From: Vigna angularis
Taxonomy: Eukaryota > Streptophyta > Magnoliopsida > Fabales > Fabaceae
Reading direction: 5' to 3'
Assembly: GCF_016808095.1 (NCBI RefSeq)
Contig: NC_068973.1
Location: forward strand, 37,504,077 to 37,568,076
DNA: 64,000 bases
Below are positions 24,985 to 39,338 of the stretch, in pieces. A model generated the notes under the pieces. The model was not told the origin of the DNA. It made no database searches and saw nothing but the letters and a program-made list of their open reading frames with translations. A program made the position numbers and the translations under genes. How positions within the stretch are numbered: position 1 is the stretch's first letter; each line of letters starts with the position of its first letter.

Positions 24985-27608
24985 TCGTTAACCGTTTTAT
25001 AACTTTGTTTCAAACTTTCTATAAGTTTAGGTTTCATATCTTAACACAATAAATTTTAGTATGGTGTTGTAATAATAAAATGTATCACAAGTGAAGTATG
25101 ATTGTAATCCAATATTCAAGATATTGGAATAATTCTATTAAGTTTTAGATTAAACGTAATTTTAAATAGAGTCAAATCAATACAAAGTTTTTTGTGTGAA
25201 TATTTTCTTAACTTCTTATTTTATTTAATTTTTTTATATTGATTTGTTCTGATTCTACTTGCTACTATTAATTTTATATTAATTTGTTATGTCGAGATAT
25301 GTTAAATATAAATTTAGTGCACAACCTATTTTTTTAATAATAATCATGATTATAGAAAGTAATAACCAAAACAATACGAAGACAAAAAGTACCTAAACGT
25401 GGAAAGGTTTCTAAATAAACATATATATATATATGAATATGAAATTTGTATATCTTTAAATACTGGACGATTTTTTGTCCTCTTTCAAATTCACCAAGCA
25501 ATTTTATTATCTCTAAAAAAATATTAATTGATATGACATTAACACCTTTTGTAGTAAAGAAAAAACCTTTAAAATATTTAAATATATTTCCTTAAAGTAT
25601 CACGTGGAGATAAAATTTTAAATAAAAAGAAACAGTAGAGGGATGAATGGATGAAAAACATAGAGGAGAAAAACAAGACACGGAAGATAACTGTATCCCG
25701 ACAAGACAACATGAGAGGGTGTCTTTAGAGTGATCTGTAACCTAAAATAATAACGCCTCTTTAAGATCTCCGCAGAGCAGAAATTTATTGTGCGTTCTGC
25801 ATCTCATCTAACTTCTCTTCTCTTCACACCTATTTTATTTTCATCCAACAAAGATTTCTTTAACAGATAAATTGGATATTAAAATTAAATAACTGCTAAA
25901 TAAGTATTTCAAAAATCAATATATCGATTACCCATTTAATAAGAAGTAATCTATTGTCCATGGATAAATGTATCTAACACATCCATTTACATAATGCTAT
26001 GTTTCTTAAAAAATATAATTAATGCTTACACATGCTTTTTGTCCTAATTCTGCGCCATTGAAGATATTTTTTAAACATCTATATGAAAGAATCAATTAAC
26101 TACACACATTATATTATAATATGTATGTATGGGACAATACACTTATCAAGTTCCTCCAAAATTGACTTTAGTATTCTCCATATTTATATAAGAGCAAAGT
26201 ATTATTCTCCATGAAAGTTATGTCTCAAAAAGACAGTACAAAAAATAAAAATGATTTATATCAATAAGAAATTTTTTAAATAATGATTACTTTTAATGAT
26301 AAAAACTAATTAATCATTATAATAACCAATTTAGATACTTAATTTATGAATTAATTATAAATTTTTATTAACAATATAAATGATTTTAATTACTAATAAT
26401 TTTTAACTTATAAATTAAAATCTAAATTGATCATTATGATGATTAATTATTTTTTTATTAAAATTAATTATTCTTTAAAAGTTTTCTTATAGTATAATAA
26501 AAAACATTACTAGCAAAATAAGAATGATTTATATATAAAAAATAAATAAAGAATATTAAACTTTATTAAGTTAAAACATTTAATTTTTATACAACTTTTA
26601 TTGCGAGACTTTTTAGAAAAGTTGTATTACTTGATTGTTTTTAATTTATTGATATTCAATTTAGCTTATTGTTTTCCTTTTTATAAGTATTTAAGTAAAT
26701 AGATTTTAATCTTTTTAATGTGTTTGATAAAAAATGGATTTTAAATTTAATTAAATATCATAAAACTAGTTTATAAGACACTTTATTTCTAATTGATGTA
26801 AAATTTTAACACATTCTTTTACACTGAAACATGTATAATTGGAATGAGACTAAACATATATAAATGGTTTGATTCAATAACAAGTAAAATAATATATTTA
26901 TAACAGATAATAAATTTAATTAGAATAGACTTTAATCATAATTACAAGATTATTATAAGGATTTAACTTTAAATTTAACTCAATTTTACAAAATCAAATT
27001 ATAAATTAAAATTTACATTTACTATGTAGCATACATTTGCAGTTTTAATATGATACTTAATTATTGATTTCTTTAATTTTTAACTTCAAATATCTTTATT
27101 TCAATTATTCAATTATTATGCTTTGTAACTTACTATAAAAATAAAACTAATCCTTTTTTTTTACATTAAATAAATGTCAAGGTAAATATTTTATAAATAT
27201 TATTAAGAATTATAATCTCAATTTAAAACATGAGTACGGTAAGAAAATGAATTCACTTAAACTGTTTTGTCTCGATTTGTTATTATCTATTAAAATTCAG
27301 ACGAAATAGATTAACTTATTATAACAAGATGAATTAAAAATTTTAACATGTCTTTGAGACCAATAACAAGATGTTTTTAATTTTTATTTCTTAAAATTAT
27401 ATATGCATATATATATATATATAAGTATATTTAATTATATAAATATTTTTAAAATTTCTAATTAATTAATATCTTTAATAAAATAAATTTAAATAATTAC
27501 TATTTTAAAATATTAAATTATTTGATTATATTTAGTCATTACAATTCAAGTGTTAATTATTTTAGTTATAATACTGTTATACACTTATACCTCTATAATA
27601 AATTAATA

Positions 27609-27640
<32 letters not shown>

Positions 27641-28581
27641 CTATTAATTTGTTTAAATACTTTTTTATTTTTAGTTTTAATTAAAAAAAGTTAACGAACC
27701 AGTTTAATAAATTAAACAAAATGAATTAAAAAATTACTATAAATCCTCATTTATGAACCATTGGTAATCTTGGTCTTATTCATTAAAACTTTTGTAACAT
27801 TTTGAAGCAATCAAGCAAAAAAATATGCATATTTGCTCTAATTATTTATTGTCAAGTAATCAAATCGACACAACAACTATAACAACTATATTTAATTAAG
27901 TACACTAGACCAATTCAAACACCAACTTGTTAAATTAATGTGCCATTCATTATCCTGTCCTTTTAATAATTTTCTTTTAAGAGAATTCCTTCCTATATTT
28001 TTACTTTTATTTTTTAGGTCGTATCTTTTGTTTGCATCAACTAATTTCTGCAAATAAATGAGAAAGTTAAGATAAATAAAGTAAATATATTTTTTTTTTC
28101 TAAAAAAGTATAGATGTTATACTATGTTATCAAACAAATCCGTTTCTCTTTTTTTCTTTCAAACATTTTTCTTAAAGAGCACAAAAGGTCAAGGGAAAAC
28201 TAATTTAAAATTGATGGTTGAAATATTTGATTGATTGCGACATTAAATGTTTAAATAAAGTTAGAGAATTTGAACTAATTGGATCGAAATATGCTTAATT
28301 TGAATTGAAATTATGTTTGTAAATGCGATTTCAGTTAAAACAAACTAAGTTAATCTATTTGAATGTATTTTTTTCCTTTTAATCATAATTTAAGCACGGT
28401 TTATTGATATGAATATTTTTTTTAAATGACCCATTTCAATAAATAAATAAATAAATGACCAATTTCACGAGGCACACCACCTGCTAGAAAGAACATAATT
28501 TTAACAAGAATATTCATGGTTTGAATTGAAGCGTTGCTAACGGGTGAAGTAAGCCCACTAATAGCGTTGTTGGGCCTTGGG
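24985..28581. other. Gene-free AT-rich DNA
   Basis: No coding frame, RNA gene or clear transposon end was found. Short AT runs occur near 25423, 27405 and 27608. Confidence 0.5.
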
Positions 28582-28979
28582 CTTTAATTGGGGTGTTGCT
28601 CCCACCACTACCACCCTATACTTCCTCCACCTCCCCACATTATTTTAAATACAATTATATCCTTAAGTTAAAAAGATTTTTACTTTTATCCTATTTTAAA
28701 TAATTTGAAACCCTAATTTTACTTTCTCACTCAGCACCCACCCACGGAACTCTCTTTCCTTTTCTCCATTTCCGTTTCACCTCCCAACCTCCCGCACTTC
28801 CATTCCTTTTTCTTCCCAGTTTTTTTTTTAGTTTGAAAGCTTCCATTGCCGCCGTGGTTTGAAGGAGCGTCGCTGCCGTGGTGTGGAGGAACATCGAGGA
28901 GCATCCAGAGCATCAACCAGCGTGAGGAAGTATACATCAATGGAGGTGACATCCTTCAACAGATGTTCCCTAATAAAAC

Positions 28980-29060
28980 AAACCCTAAAATAAAAAACGT
29001 AACCTTTAAACGGAGGTGACATACCTCCGTTTAAAGGTTACGTTTTTTATTTTAGGGTTT
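28980..29060. repeat. Perfect 38-bp inverted repeat, 5-base loop
   Basis: Arms 28980-29017 and 29023-29060 are exact reverse complements around GACAT. The outer end reads AAACCCTAAAAT and the inner end AAACGGAGGT. Transcription in either direction would give a near-blunt foldback of 81 nt. Lies near the centre of the Mutator-type MITE. Confidence 0.9.
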
Positions 29061-29130
29061 TATTTCAAGGTTTATTCGAATACGCACCTGGAGGAAGCAC
29101 AACACGCACTGCACCACGAGAGCGACACTG

Positions 29131-29198
29131 CACCACAAGAGGGAGACTGCTTGATAATTCTTTCCACCACAAGAGGGAGACTGCTTGATAATTTTTTC
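29131..29198 (+). repeat. 34-bp tandem duplication
   Basis: Units 29131-29164 and 29165-29198 differ by one base (AATTCTTTC against AATTTTTTC). A third, partial copy may lie just before (CACCACGAGAGCGACACTG). Inside the Mutator-type MITE. Confidence 0.85.
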
Positions 29199-29450
29199 CA
29201 TCACCACCAACCTTTACAACTTGTAGTATCTCACAACGACGAAAGAAAGAGAGGAAGAAATATAATATTAAAATGAAAGGAAAGTATTTTACTCATGTAG
29301 GGGACTAGAATAAATTATTAGTGAAATAGGTTATGAATGGATAAAATTAAAAAATAATAATCCTAAAAATAAAATTTTAGTGAAAGGCAAACTAGTAAAG
29401 GGAGTGAAGGGAGAAAAGTATGGTGGTGGAGTGCAACACCCCTTTAATTG

Positions 29451-30430
29451 TTGCATTAGGATCCTTGTTCTTACCAATTTGTATACATATTGACTAATTT
29501 AAAATGATTTTGAAATTTTGGGTAAAATATAAAAATTAATACAATAAGCTAAAATTATTAATGCTGTGATTTAAGTATTCAGAATATTGAATTTAGAGAA
29601 AATTTAACGAAAAAAAAAATGAATGGAACGTAAAATTAAGTTTTAAAATAAACAATTTGTGAAAATTCGGAAAGACCCAGATAAGTTTTAAATAAGATTA
29701 AATTTAAATTATATGTTACCAAAAAAAGTATAATATAATTTGTTGAGAAATAAATGTTGAAATTTATATTAAATAATGATTTAATCTCAATTCTGATTAA
29801 TTTCATATTTTGAGTTGTCTCTTGTTAATTCACCTAAAACATAAAATTTATTGTTAAAATAAAACATCTTTCTGAATTTTGTTAGTGGAATATTGAATTT
29901 CTCAAATCTGAAGTAGTAATTAATCATGATTGACCCTGGATTAAAAAATCTGAAGTAATTACGACATTTTAAAATAAAATAATATTATTTTATTCTATAC
30001 CAGATTAATGTGTTAAGCAGGATAAAATTATATTGAATACCACTTTCAATGCTCAGTAAATTACCAATTTATTTTTTATTTGTTTTAGGTGAACTAGAAA
30101 CACAGTTTAACATATTAATCACGCTAGAAAGAAAACTGAAACCGATTTTGTAAAACCCTTTTAAAATTATAAAACTGGTTTTCCTTTTAAAAGAAGAACC
30201 AATGCAGCTATTGTGATACCACAAACGCAAAGCTTCTTTTCCAAAAATATATCAAGAAATAAAATAAATAAATATATCATTTTTATCATTAAAAAATATA
30301 TATTTTGGACTTAATTCCTGAAATAAATTTTATGACATATTAATCCCTATTTGATAAATATTGCCCCAATTTAGTATATTAAGCTGTTCTTTATCAGGCA
30401 TAGGTGTTATATAAATATAATTTTAGTTGC

Positions 30431-30467
<37 letters not shown>

Positions 30468-33087
30468 AATTGTATCAAATGTTGGGACTTTTTCCATAAA
30501 ATACATCACCATAATTCATATTGCAATAAAAATAATTTATATAAATAACTTTCAACCAAAATATATTTTATAAATGGAAATATATCAAATTACAATAAAA
30601 ATAACTAAAATAAAATGCATGTAAAAAAGAACAAAGAAACACAATTACAAATGACATTTTGTGTAGTCCTATTTAAATGTGTAAACTTAGATTGGAAACA
30701 AACTTTGATTGATTCAAATGTGTAAACTTCAAACCCATTCTATTAATGTTCAACAATATTAACAATAGACATTTGCAACAATTTCCCGTAGCAAAAGTCC
30801 TCTAACATCCTGTTTTTTCTTCTTCTAGAATCAATATAATTCAATTTTTTACATTTTTTTTTCTATATAACACTGCATCTCTTACATTAAGTAATAATAT
30901 ACTTTCTTTATTTTATCGTTATTATTCTCATTTCCATGCTTTAACTTAGATAATATTTAATGTTATTACTATTCATTTATCAAGGTTGTTATAATAATGA
31001 AGATCGAGAAAGAACAAATGTCTCAACCAAAACAAAATATAAAGATTTCATTAACTGAAAAATTCTTCCAAATAGGTAAGTATTACTAACTTTTTTTTTT
31101 AAAATGAAAAGGTTAACTTCATTTATTTATTTTTTTTAAAATTTTATTTTAACACACTTGAGATAAATAAACATGATCTCTGACAAAGTTATTAAAAAAT
31201 TATAATTTTTTTTTTCAGAACTTACAATACAATTTTTAAAAATTTAACCAACCAACTTTTCTTCCTTTTTTTTTACGTTATTAACTAATTTTATGTTTGT
31301 TACCGTTTCCAACCCATATAATATCTATGGTAAAATTACTTCAAAACACTAAAATGCTTTCATATTTGTTTACTGTTTTCATACAAATAATTAATTTTCA
31401 TCAAACATATTTTTAGAAATTAACTAACAGGATTTAAAAAAATATTTATAGTTTATGAAAATGCAATTTTAATATAAAATTATAAATATATTTTCATAAC
31501 ATTTGAATTGTAAAAATGATATTTATAAAGAGTGATTTTTACAAAGTCCGTGACATGATTAAGTGGCACTTAATGAGAAGGTCGGTGAAGAGAAGTATGA
31601 AGAAAGGAAAATGCAGTATGTATTATATAATATAATAGAGAAAATTATCATTAATCACTTCAAATCATATGATATCGACAGAAATCATGCATGGGAACTC
31701 AAAGTCTGTTTTTTGACACCCTATTTGGTTAATAATGTTCAGTTATTGGAAGAATCACGTGGTCGGATATATGCATGTCACAGTCCTAGATTATAAAAGT
31801 CAATTATTACCAGAAATATTCTCTTTCATGTCATCTCTATCCCAACATAAATTAAAATAATATTTTTTAAAACTACCTTTTGGATTTGAAAAATAAATTG
31901 TCCCAAAAGAAAATGTATGAGGTGTTTACATCAGAAGAAAAACAGGTTATTAAATGGTAATCATTAAATTCATATTTTTGCACTCTTATCCAGCTATTTT
32001 TGTTTCATATTATGCAATTTTCTTCCCTTCCGAGTGAAATCGCAACTTGAATTCATGTTTTCTCACCGCGTGCTTACCTTTTGACTTAGTTTTCCTATGC
32101 CATGCATAACTAGGGCAGACACCCACTCGGTCTGATTTTTAAGAACATTTCTTTTCTACAATATTTTAATATTTATACAAAAAAAGCTCACATATTTTGA
32201 ATATTTCTTACTAATTATTATTTTTATATAATTAATGACTCACAATGATTCTTCTTAACGCTCTTAAAGAAATGCGTCTCTTAATAGAGTCATACATGAA
32301 GGCTAGATACGTGGAACTATCACTATTCATGTGCTACTAATTTACAATGAGCATAAGTAAAACAAATTGTAGCTTATACTTCTTGATAAAAACGTTCCAC
32401 AATCTTGTAAGTAAGTAATAATAATAATATGATTGAATTTTTGTTGCTTATTCATTCAAATAATTTATAATTCTGTTTGTGCATTATTTTGTTTTATATT
32501 ATTATTAAAAATTAGAAAGTTGCTTTAGTTAAGTGACTAATACCTGTTATTTTTAATGATGTTTGTGGGTTAAGCTAGGTATAAGATTTGTACAAATACA
32601 TTAATCTATCATAAAAGAAGATCAGATTGAGTTAAGTTATTAAATTCTTACATTTTTTTTATGTTAAGATCTATGTAATTTATTTTACTCCTGAGAGGTT
32701 TTAATTAAGTTGAATAAATTAGGTCAATATTTTGAAATTTTTTATTTGAGTTAATAAATTAAATCGTAATAAATTTGTCTAAACTAATTTAAAATACAGA
32801 AAAAAAACATGATAAAATTTTGTACATAACACACGAACATAAAAGCGAGTTTCGAATTAAATATTTAATAATCCATTTAAAGTCATATTAAATCTTAAAT
32901 ATATTAGATTAAAGAAAAAAAAAGTTAAAAAATAACTTTACTGGATGAAAAAGGTAACTAAACACTATATATATATATAGAGAAGTTTCTTCGTACACAT
33001 GAAAATAAGTTTGACTGGAGAAGTTAGGTGTAAGCAGGAGTAGTAACTTCTCTCTCCGTCCGAAAAACAATCTTTCCTTGTTACTCA

Positions 33088-33175
<88 letters not shown>

Positions 33176-34709
33176 TATTTTCAGTTTTTATAAATATTAA
33201 ATAAAATTATTTAAAATATTTTTAAATGAAAACTTGGAATAATTTTCTAGCATGAAACATAATTCAAAATACATGTTAAAACATATACAAATACAATTAA
33301 ACCACCCGAAAACAAAATCAAATAATTAATACGTTTAAATCACATTTATAATTTTACTCATCACATAATTACATGTCAATAATACAAATTAAAAGTTAAT
33401 AAATGTATACGCTAAATTGTATAAATATTAAAATATTATGATACGTGAATACTGTAATGTGTTGCATGTCTGATATTTCTTTAATTTTTGTTTTGTACGA
33501 CGTTATTTATGTATTATATATTTACATTTATTTATTTTCTCTCGTATGTGTGAACGTATAAGATAACACATGACAATAGATGTGATGTTATAAGAAGCAA
33601 ATTGATGACATGGAAATATGATTTGGAATAATGTTTGAAGAATTTAGAGTGTTATTTATGTGAAAGTAACAAAACAGCTAATAAATAAGAAGAAAACAAG
33701 GATATGTATGATTTACTTTTGGAGGTCGCTTTTGATGCAACACATGTTTTCTTACCGCGTGCGTATCTTTTGACTTCATTTCTTCGCCATTATCTTTATA
33801 CTAAACTTTCAGCTTTTTCTAAATCAAATTTTTCTGGGACCATACAGACGCAATGCTTCTAAAACCATACAATACTTTCTGCATGCTACTTCTTGTACTG
33901 CATCCTACTTCTAAACTTCATTATTTATTTTAAACTAAATATATTTTTAACAAGTAAAAAATGAAAATAGTTTCTCTTCACAATTTTGATTTAATTTAGT
34001 TATCTAATTTAACTAATTTTTTTCACTAAATTTTGTTAAATTTATCTGATGTTTTAAATATATTTCATGGTAATATTTAAGTTATTTACATCATTATTTG
34101 ATACATTTTGCTTCAATGTAAACTAAGTAACATGTTTGAAACATAAAATAAAATTAACAAAATTTGGTTAAAAAAACTAAATTTACACCGTTCTAAAATG
34201 AGGGACTGAATTGGTCCAAAGCTTAAAAGAAAGCGATAAAGAATTAAAAACATATTTAATCTATTATTTTGTTTAGACCAATTTATTGATAAATATAGTT
34301 TAAAAATAATAAAATAAAATATTTTTTTCTTATGCAATAGAAAGAAAATTAAATGATTAAATTTGTTTTGGAAAACGTTTTCGTTTTATTTTAAATTGCA
34401 AAAATGTTTCAATGTCATACTTCCAATTTTTTTTAAATTGTGTATGAAATTATTTTAGTTATTATATATATAAGTACTTAAAAATAAGAATGAAAATAAA
34501 TAACATTTTATAACTAATAAAACCCTCATTAAAAGACAGGTTCAACCACAAATAACTCGGTTCTTTCACATTTCATACTTCTGTGTTTTCCCACAGATTG
34601 TATAGCAAGAATCGGAAAATATAATTGCCATGTATGAATGCATGTATTCTCATGGTAAACCTTCCACATTAACAACTTCTCTAATGGTTGCAATTATATC
34701 AATATATTC
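29451..34709. other. Gene-free AT-rich DNA
   Basis: No supported gene. Holds AT tracts at 30435-30462 and 33092-33170. Two short copies (~40 bp, 32056-32095 and 33744-33783) share CATGTTTTCT-ACCGCGTGC-TA-CTTTTGACTT. The 77-codon frame at 31563-31796 has no family resemblance. Confidence 0.5.
33092..33170. repeat. (AT)n microsatellite, ~79 bp
   Basis: Pure AT dinucleotide run. Confidence 0.95.
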
Positions 34710-35085
34710 TGTTGAAAGTCCCACTTCGACTAGAATTCATAGTTTATAAGTAGATGCAAATATCACCTTACAAGCCGGTTTTGTAGGATTGATTTAGGTT
34801 TAAAGTCCACTTCTAACATGGTATCAGAGTCAGGTTAGAGTCTATCTTAGCAATAATTTGTTGTTTGTTGGGTATATTGTTCCACACGCTATCGAATCTA
34901 TCGAACTATCAATTAAAAACGTTTAATCCCACGCTCGAAATGTATATACCTCGGTGTGAGAGAATGTGTTAGATGTCCCACATCGACTAGAGATAAAGTC
35001 TATTCATAGTTTATAAGTGGGAGCAAACATCACCCTACAAGTCCATTTTGTGAGATTGGGTTAAGCTTAAAGTCCACTTCTAACA
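34710..35085 (+). mobile_element. TRIM (miniature LTR retrotransposon)
   Basis: LTRs at 34710-34818 (starts TGTTGAAAGTCCCAC, ends CACTTCTAACA) and 34967-35085 (starts TGTTAGATGTCCCAC, same end). The PBS TGGTATCAGAGT follows the first (34819-34830). A short purine-rich tract (TGTGAGAGAA) precedes the second. The interior is non-coding. Flanks TATTC (34705-34709) and TATTT (35086-35090) are a 4-of-5 target duplication. Confidence 0.85.
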
Positions 35086-35090
35086 TATTT

Positions 35091-38000
35091 AGTTACTATA
35101 TGAAAACATCTAACGAGATTGATTTTAAGATTTGGTTACTTGATTCCACAGCATCAGTACTATAAAATATGAGCTTCTTTGTTTTATCTTCAGCTATATA
35201 TGTACTTAGTACTTGTTTTCTTGGGTGATTTAGTATTCTTTTAATGATACCTGTGATCAATATTCAATAAAACTGTCATTTTATCGTTATATAATACACT
35301 TTGGTGATATATAAGCATGAAACTATGGCATATAGCAGTTGAAGAGAGATCAACAAAACTTGTGGACGAAAAATATGAAGAAATTTTGATCAAAAGAATC
35401 CTATTCAGTGACGAAGATGATTGCTAGCTAGAGGTATAGGCATAGGTTTAGGTGGGGTAGTTTATGATGTGAGACATACTAATTTGCAGAATCGATTAAA
35501 GATATAGATTAAAGCAAGTGTCTAGAAACTTTGACACATGAACAACTTTCTGAAATATTGATTGGGTGGTTTGAAATGTGCAATAAGAATTATGTAGTAA
35601 TCATGCTATAAATGGTGAAATGAAGACATGTATAAAACATGCAATAAGAATTATGGTAATCATGGTTGCATAGAAGTGGAATTACAAACCTAAGTCCACG
35701 TTTGTGTCAGTTTGTTCGTTACTTTATTCTGAATAACTTTTCTGGGTGCCCATAGATTTCTCCGGTAGTGATTTTTGACATGTTGGCACCAAGATATCAA
35801 GATTAACAGCATAAGGTTCAACACAGTTCTGTTGTCTCGATCAATCAAAGTTAACAAATCATGAATTTAGCGAATTTGTATCCAATGATAAGAAGACTCA
35901 GTGATGGAAAGAACTATACAAAAAGCGGCGCCAAATATTTACTTCGTCTAAAATAGAAAAATAACGGAGTATGTGGCAGTGAACCAAATAAGAAAGATAT
36001 ACATGTGGCTCACACTTTTTACTTTTAATTAAAACGCTATCAATAAATAACTTCAGCATAGATTAATATACACTGATTGCTAGTGTTTTTTTTTTGTTGC
36101 AATTTTATTGAATAAATAAGTGTAATATATTTAGTGATATTTTATAAATAACTATCTTAACATTACCATAAAAGATTATTTTTTTATTGGTTAATATGTA
36201 ATTTTTTTACATTAGCCATATACATGCTTATTATCGAGCCTATGATTTAATCCATTTCCGGAGAATAAATTTTACAACATGTAAATTTCATTAATAGTGT
36301 AATACTATTTTGATAAACATACCATATAAAATTTTATTTAATTAAAATCCTACAGTTGATATTATTTGTAACTTAGTATTAATTACATTCTATAAATTTA
36401 ATTAATTAATGGGATTATATCAGTTGATTTAAACTGTAGATTTTTTTTTCGGACTTGATTATGATATAAAAATCTGAAGCATAACAGTTAAGATGATAAA
36501 TAATGTTCACAAAATATTGAACAGACTAAATCAAAAACTCATTTCTTCTAAAATGTGTTATCGCTTAACCACATTGTCAAAAAAAAAAACACTTAACCAC
36601 AGATAATTAATGTCAGTGAACGAATTTTGCATTTTCTTTTTCACGTTAGAGTTCTTTATTATACTATATTATCTTGCTATTTTTCATGCTGGGTTAATCG
36701 AAGGAGTCTATTGTATCTCCGAAATCTAGAATGTCCAATTTTGATTTAGTTTACATTAATTAAGTAAACGATCCATTTATTCACTTTATGGTCGGTTCAA
36801 GATTTTCTAACAAAATGTCAGTCTTATTTTAAGAAACCCTATGGTTTCAACGTATGTGATCATTAGAAGTTAGGGGTAAAAACATTTCGGTATTTGATAA
36901 TGATATAAAATAAATAAATTTCAAGAACTTTTTTCATATAACTTCTGTACGAATTGAAAATTAAAATTTTTCTAATATTACTTTCTATATATTTTTTATA
37001 TTAATTATAAGATTTTAAAAAAATATTAAGTGTAAATAACTATATAAGAAGATCCTTAAAAATATGTTTTTTCTTTATTAAGCAAAGAATATAATAAATA
37101 TAGTAAAATACTTATGGAGTGTTCTAACTCTTTAAGAAAAATTGAATTTTATATATTACCGAACTTCGAATATCGATAATATCAATTTTTTTTATAGTGT
37201 GTCAAGTTTAAATATAAATAACATATAGATATTATAAAACCCTTACATAATAAGAATCTTATAAGACCTTGAGAAAGAAAATGTGTGAAGAATAATGTGA
37301 TATAGTATTACCTGTAACAGGTAAATTATGACGATCTTCAGATATTCTAATATGTTTTACTCATCCACATAATTGTATATCGATTCACATGTATCTAAAC
37401 TAAATTATAAAAAATTAACAAAGTTTATTATTATTTTTTTAATCTCAATTTAAATATATTATTAAAGTAAAGATGTATGCTAAATAGTTCAGTTAAAATA
37501 ACTTTTAAATTAAGTATTTAGTATAAATATATTCATACTTCAAGAAATATTTAATTAGTAAAATAATAAATCAAATATTCAAAATACAAAATATGCTACA
37601 CAATAATTAGAGATCAAACAAAAATAAATAAAACCAACCATCAAACTATGAGTTATGTTATTAATAAATTTAAATATTCAGTTAGTATGTTACAAGTTTT
37701 TTATCTATTAGAAATAAAGGAAATTTACAATTTATAAATATATCAGTTTTATAAATTAAATTAAATTAAATTTAAATTTCATTTTTTGGTAACCAACCCC
37801 CATAACCCATATGTCTCATATTGTTATCTATAATTTCTTTTCACTCCAATTCAGAAAAGTTTATTAGTATTTTGGACACTGTATAAGTTTTTCTATTGTC
37901 TCCCTTGAAAAATGTTAACAATTATTAAGAACTTTTACAGTCAATATGTCTTGATTTCATGATTACTCTCTCACATAAAAAAAACTTTATTACATGATCT

Positions 38001-39338
38001 CATGCACAATTACATCATAAGTGTCAACTCGTTGTTGGTCAAGACAGTTCTAATAAAAATTTCACAGCTTTTTGTAACTCAAAAATTTTCTGAGGGATAG
38101 TCGTAAAGTAAAATAAAAAATAATATGAAAATTAAAATTAATCTTTTTTAACTATGATTATTCTCTCGTTTAATGTATATCTTTAATATAAAGAAAAAAA
38201 ATTTGTCAACTGATAACTTTTAATTGAATACGTTATTGTAATATTGTTGCTTCTGTAAGTTTTTTTTTATCAGGCTTATGTTCTTTTTATCAAATGAATG
38301 GGCCATTAGTTATTGTTATACCAACTATATTTTGATATAATGATCGCAACAACTTTTGACCTTCATCATTATACCAAGATGTACTGTTAAAATGTATTTT
38401 AAAATAATTTAAATAAGAATTATAATTTTACAAATAATTTACAATTATTTAATATACTTTTTTGTCACTTTTAGTAAGTCATTCTATAGTTCTAATTTGT
38501 AAATTAGAATTCAAGTCTTAGTATTAGTTAGAATTTTAAGTTGGTATTTTGTATATTATTTTCATTTAAAATATACATAAATGATATATTTCACTAAACA
38601 AAAGACTAATAAAAGAGTTTGATGTTAATAACTCAAAACATGAAAAAAAATGATAATATTTTATAGAAAACTCAAAAAGATTATTATTATGTTTTTCTAT
38701 TAATACATAAAAATCTCGGTGGAGAAAAAAATATCGATTCTCTATAATTTTTTTAGTTTTAATTATTATTAACTTAATTTTCTGCATTTTCAACCCGTAA
38801 TTCATATAGCTAGAGAATATCATGTTTTTAGAATAAATAGCATGCATCCACACATTATTGTTTACTCATTCTTGCTGCTTTAAAACTGATTTAAGAAATT
38901 TTTTTGAACTGATTTAGATGAATTAAAAGAGAAATTTAGGATAAATTAAACTATCATTTTACTATTATTATTCTATCATCATCATCATCATTAAAAGAGT
39001 AAGTTCCATGATGACAAAGAAATAATATTAAAAACAATACCATACAATGATTATGGATTAAAGTGATGTGATATGACATTTTCTTAAATTAGTTATATTA
39101 AAAAAATGTAAAAAAGTGTTTTCTATGCATATTTAATCGAATATAAAACATACGAGAAACAACACTATATTGTACGTCCACATTTTATGTTTACTAGTAA
39201 TAATTTAATCGTACACAGCCATTGTGAACGATTATATGTATGCATGTGAATGATAGTATTACGCAATTTCTACAAATAGAAAGAGAAATGTGAAAAGAAG
39301 AAAGTGTGAGATGATTTCCAAAGCAAAGATGTAAAATC
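35091..39338. other. Gene-free AT-rich DNA
   Basis: No supported gene. A local near-repeat (GCAATAAGAATTATG-TAATCATG at ~35581 and ~35640) and a less AT-rich patch at 35690-35950 are the only structure noticed; the patch opens no convincing frame. The 95-codon minus frame at 38566-38853 is AT-driven. Confidence 0.45.

Larger units (their letters stand above)
28591..29441. mobile_element. Mutator-type MITE, 851 bp, perfect 9-bp TSD
   Basis: Ends GGGTGTTGC and GCAACACCC are exact inverses, and similarity continues for ~45 bases (CTCCCACCACTACCACCC on the left against CTCCACCACCATACTT on the right). The direct flanks CTTTAATTG at 28582-28590 and 29442-29450 are a perfect 9-bp target duplication, the length made by Mutator-like transposases. 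No transposase is encoded. The interior holds a perfect 38-bp hairpin and a 34-bp tandem duplication (separate entries). Overlapping short open frames are artefacts of the hairpin region. Confidence 0.85.

Noticed and set aside
33040..33080. Stowaway-like terminus (CTCTCTCCGTCCGAAAAAC)
   Set aside because: No matching second terminus nearby; chance similarity or a fragment.
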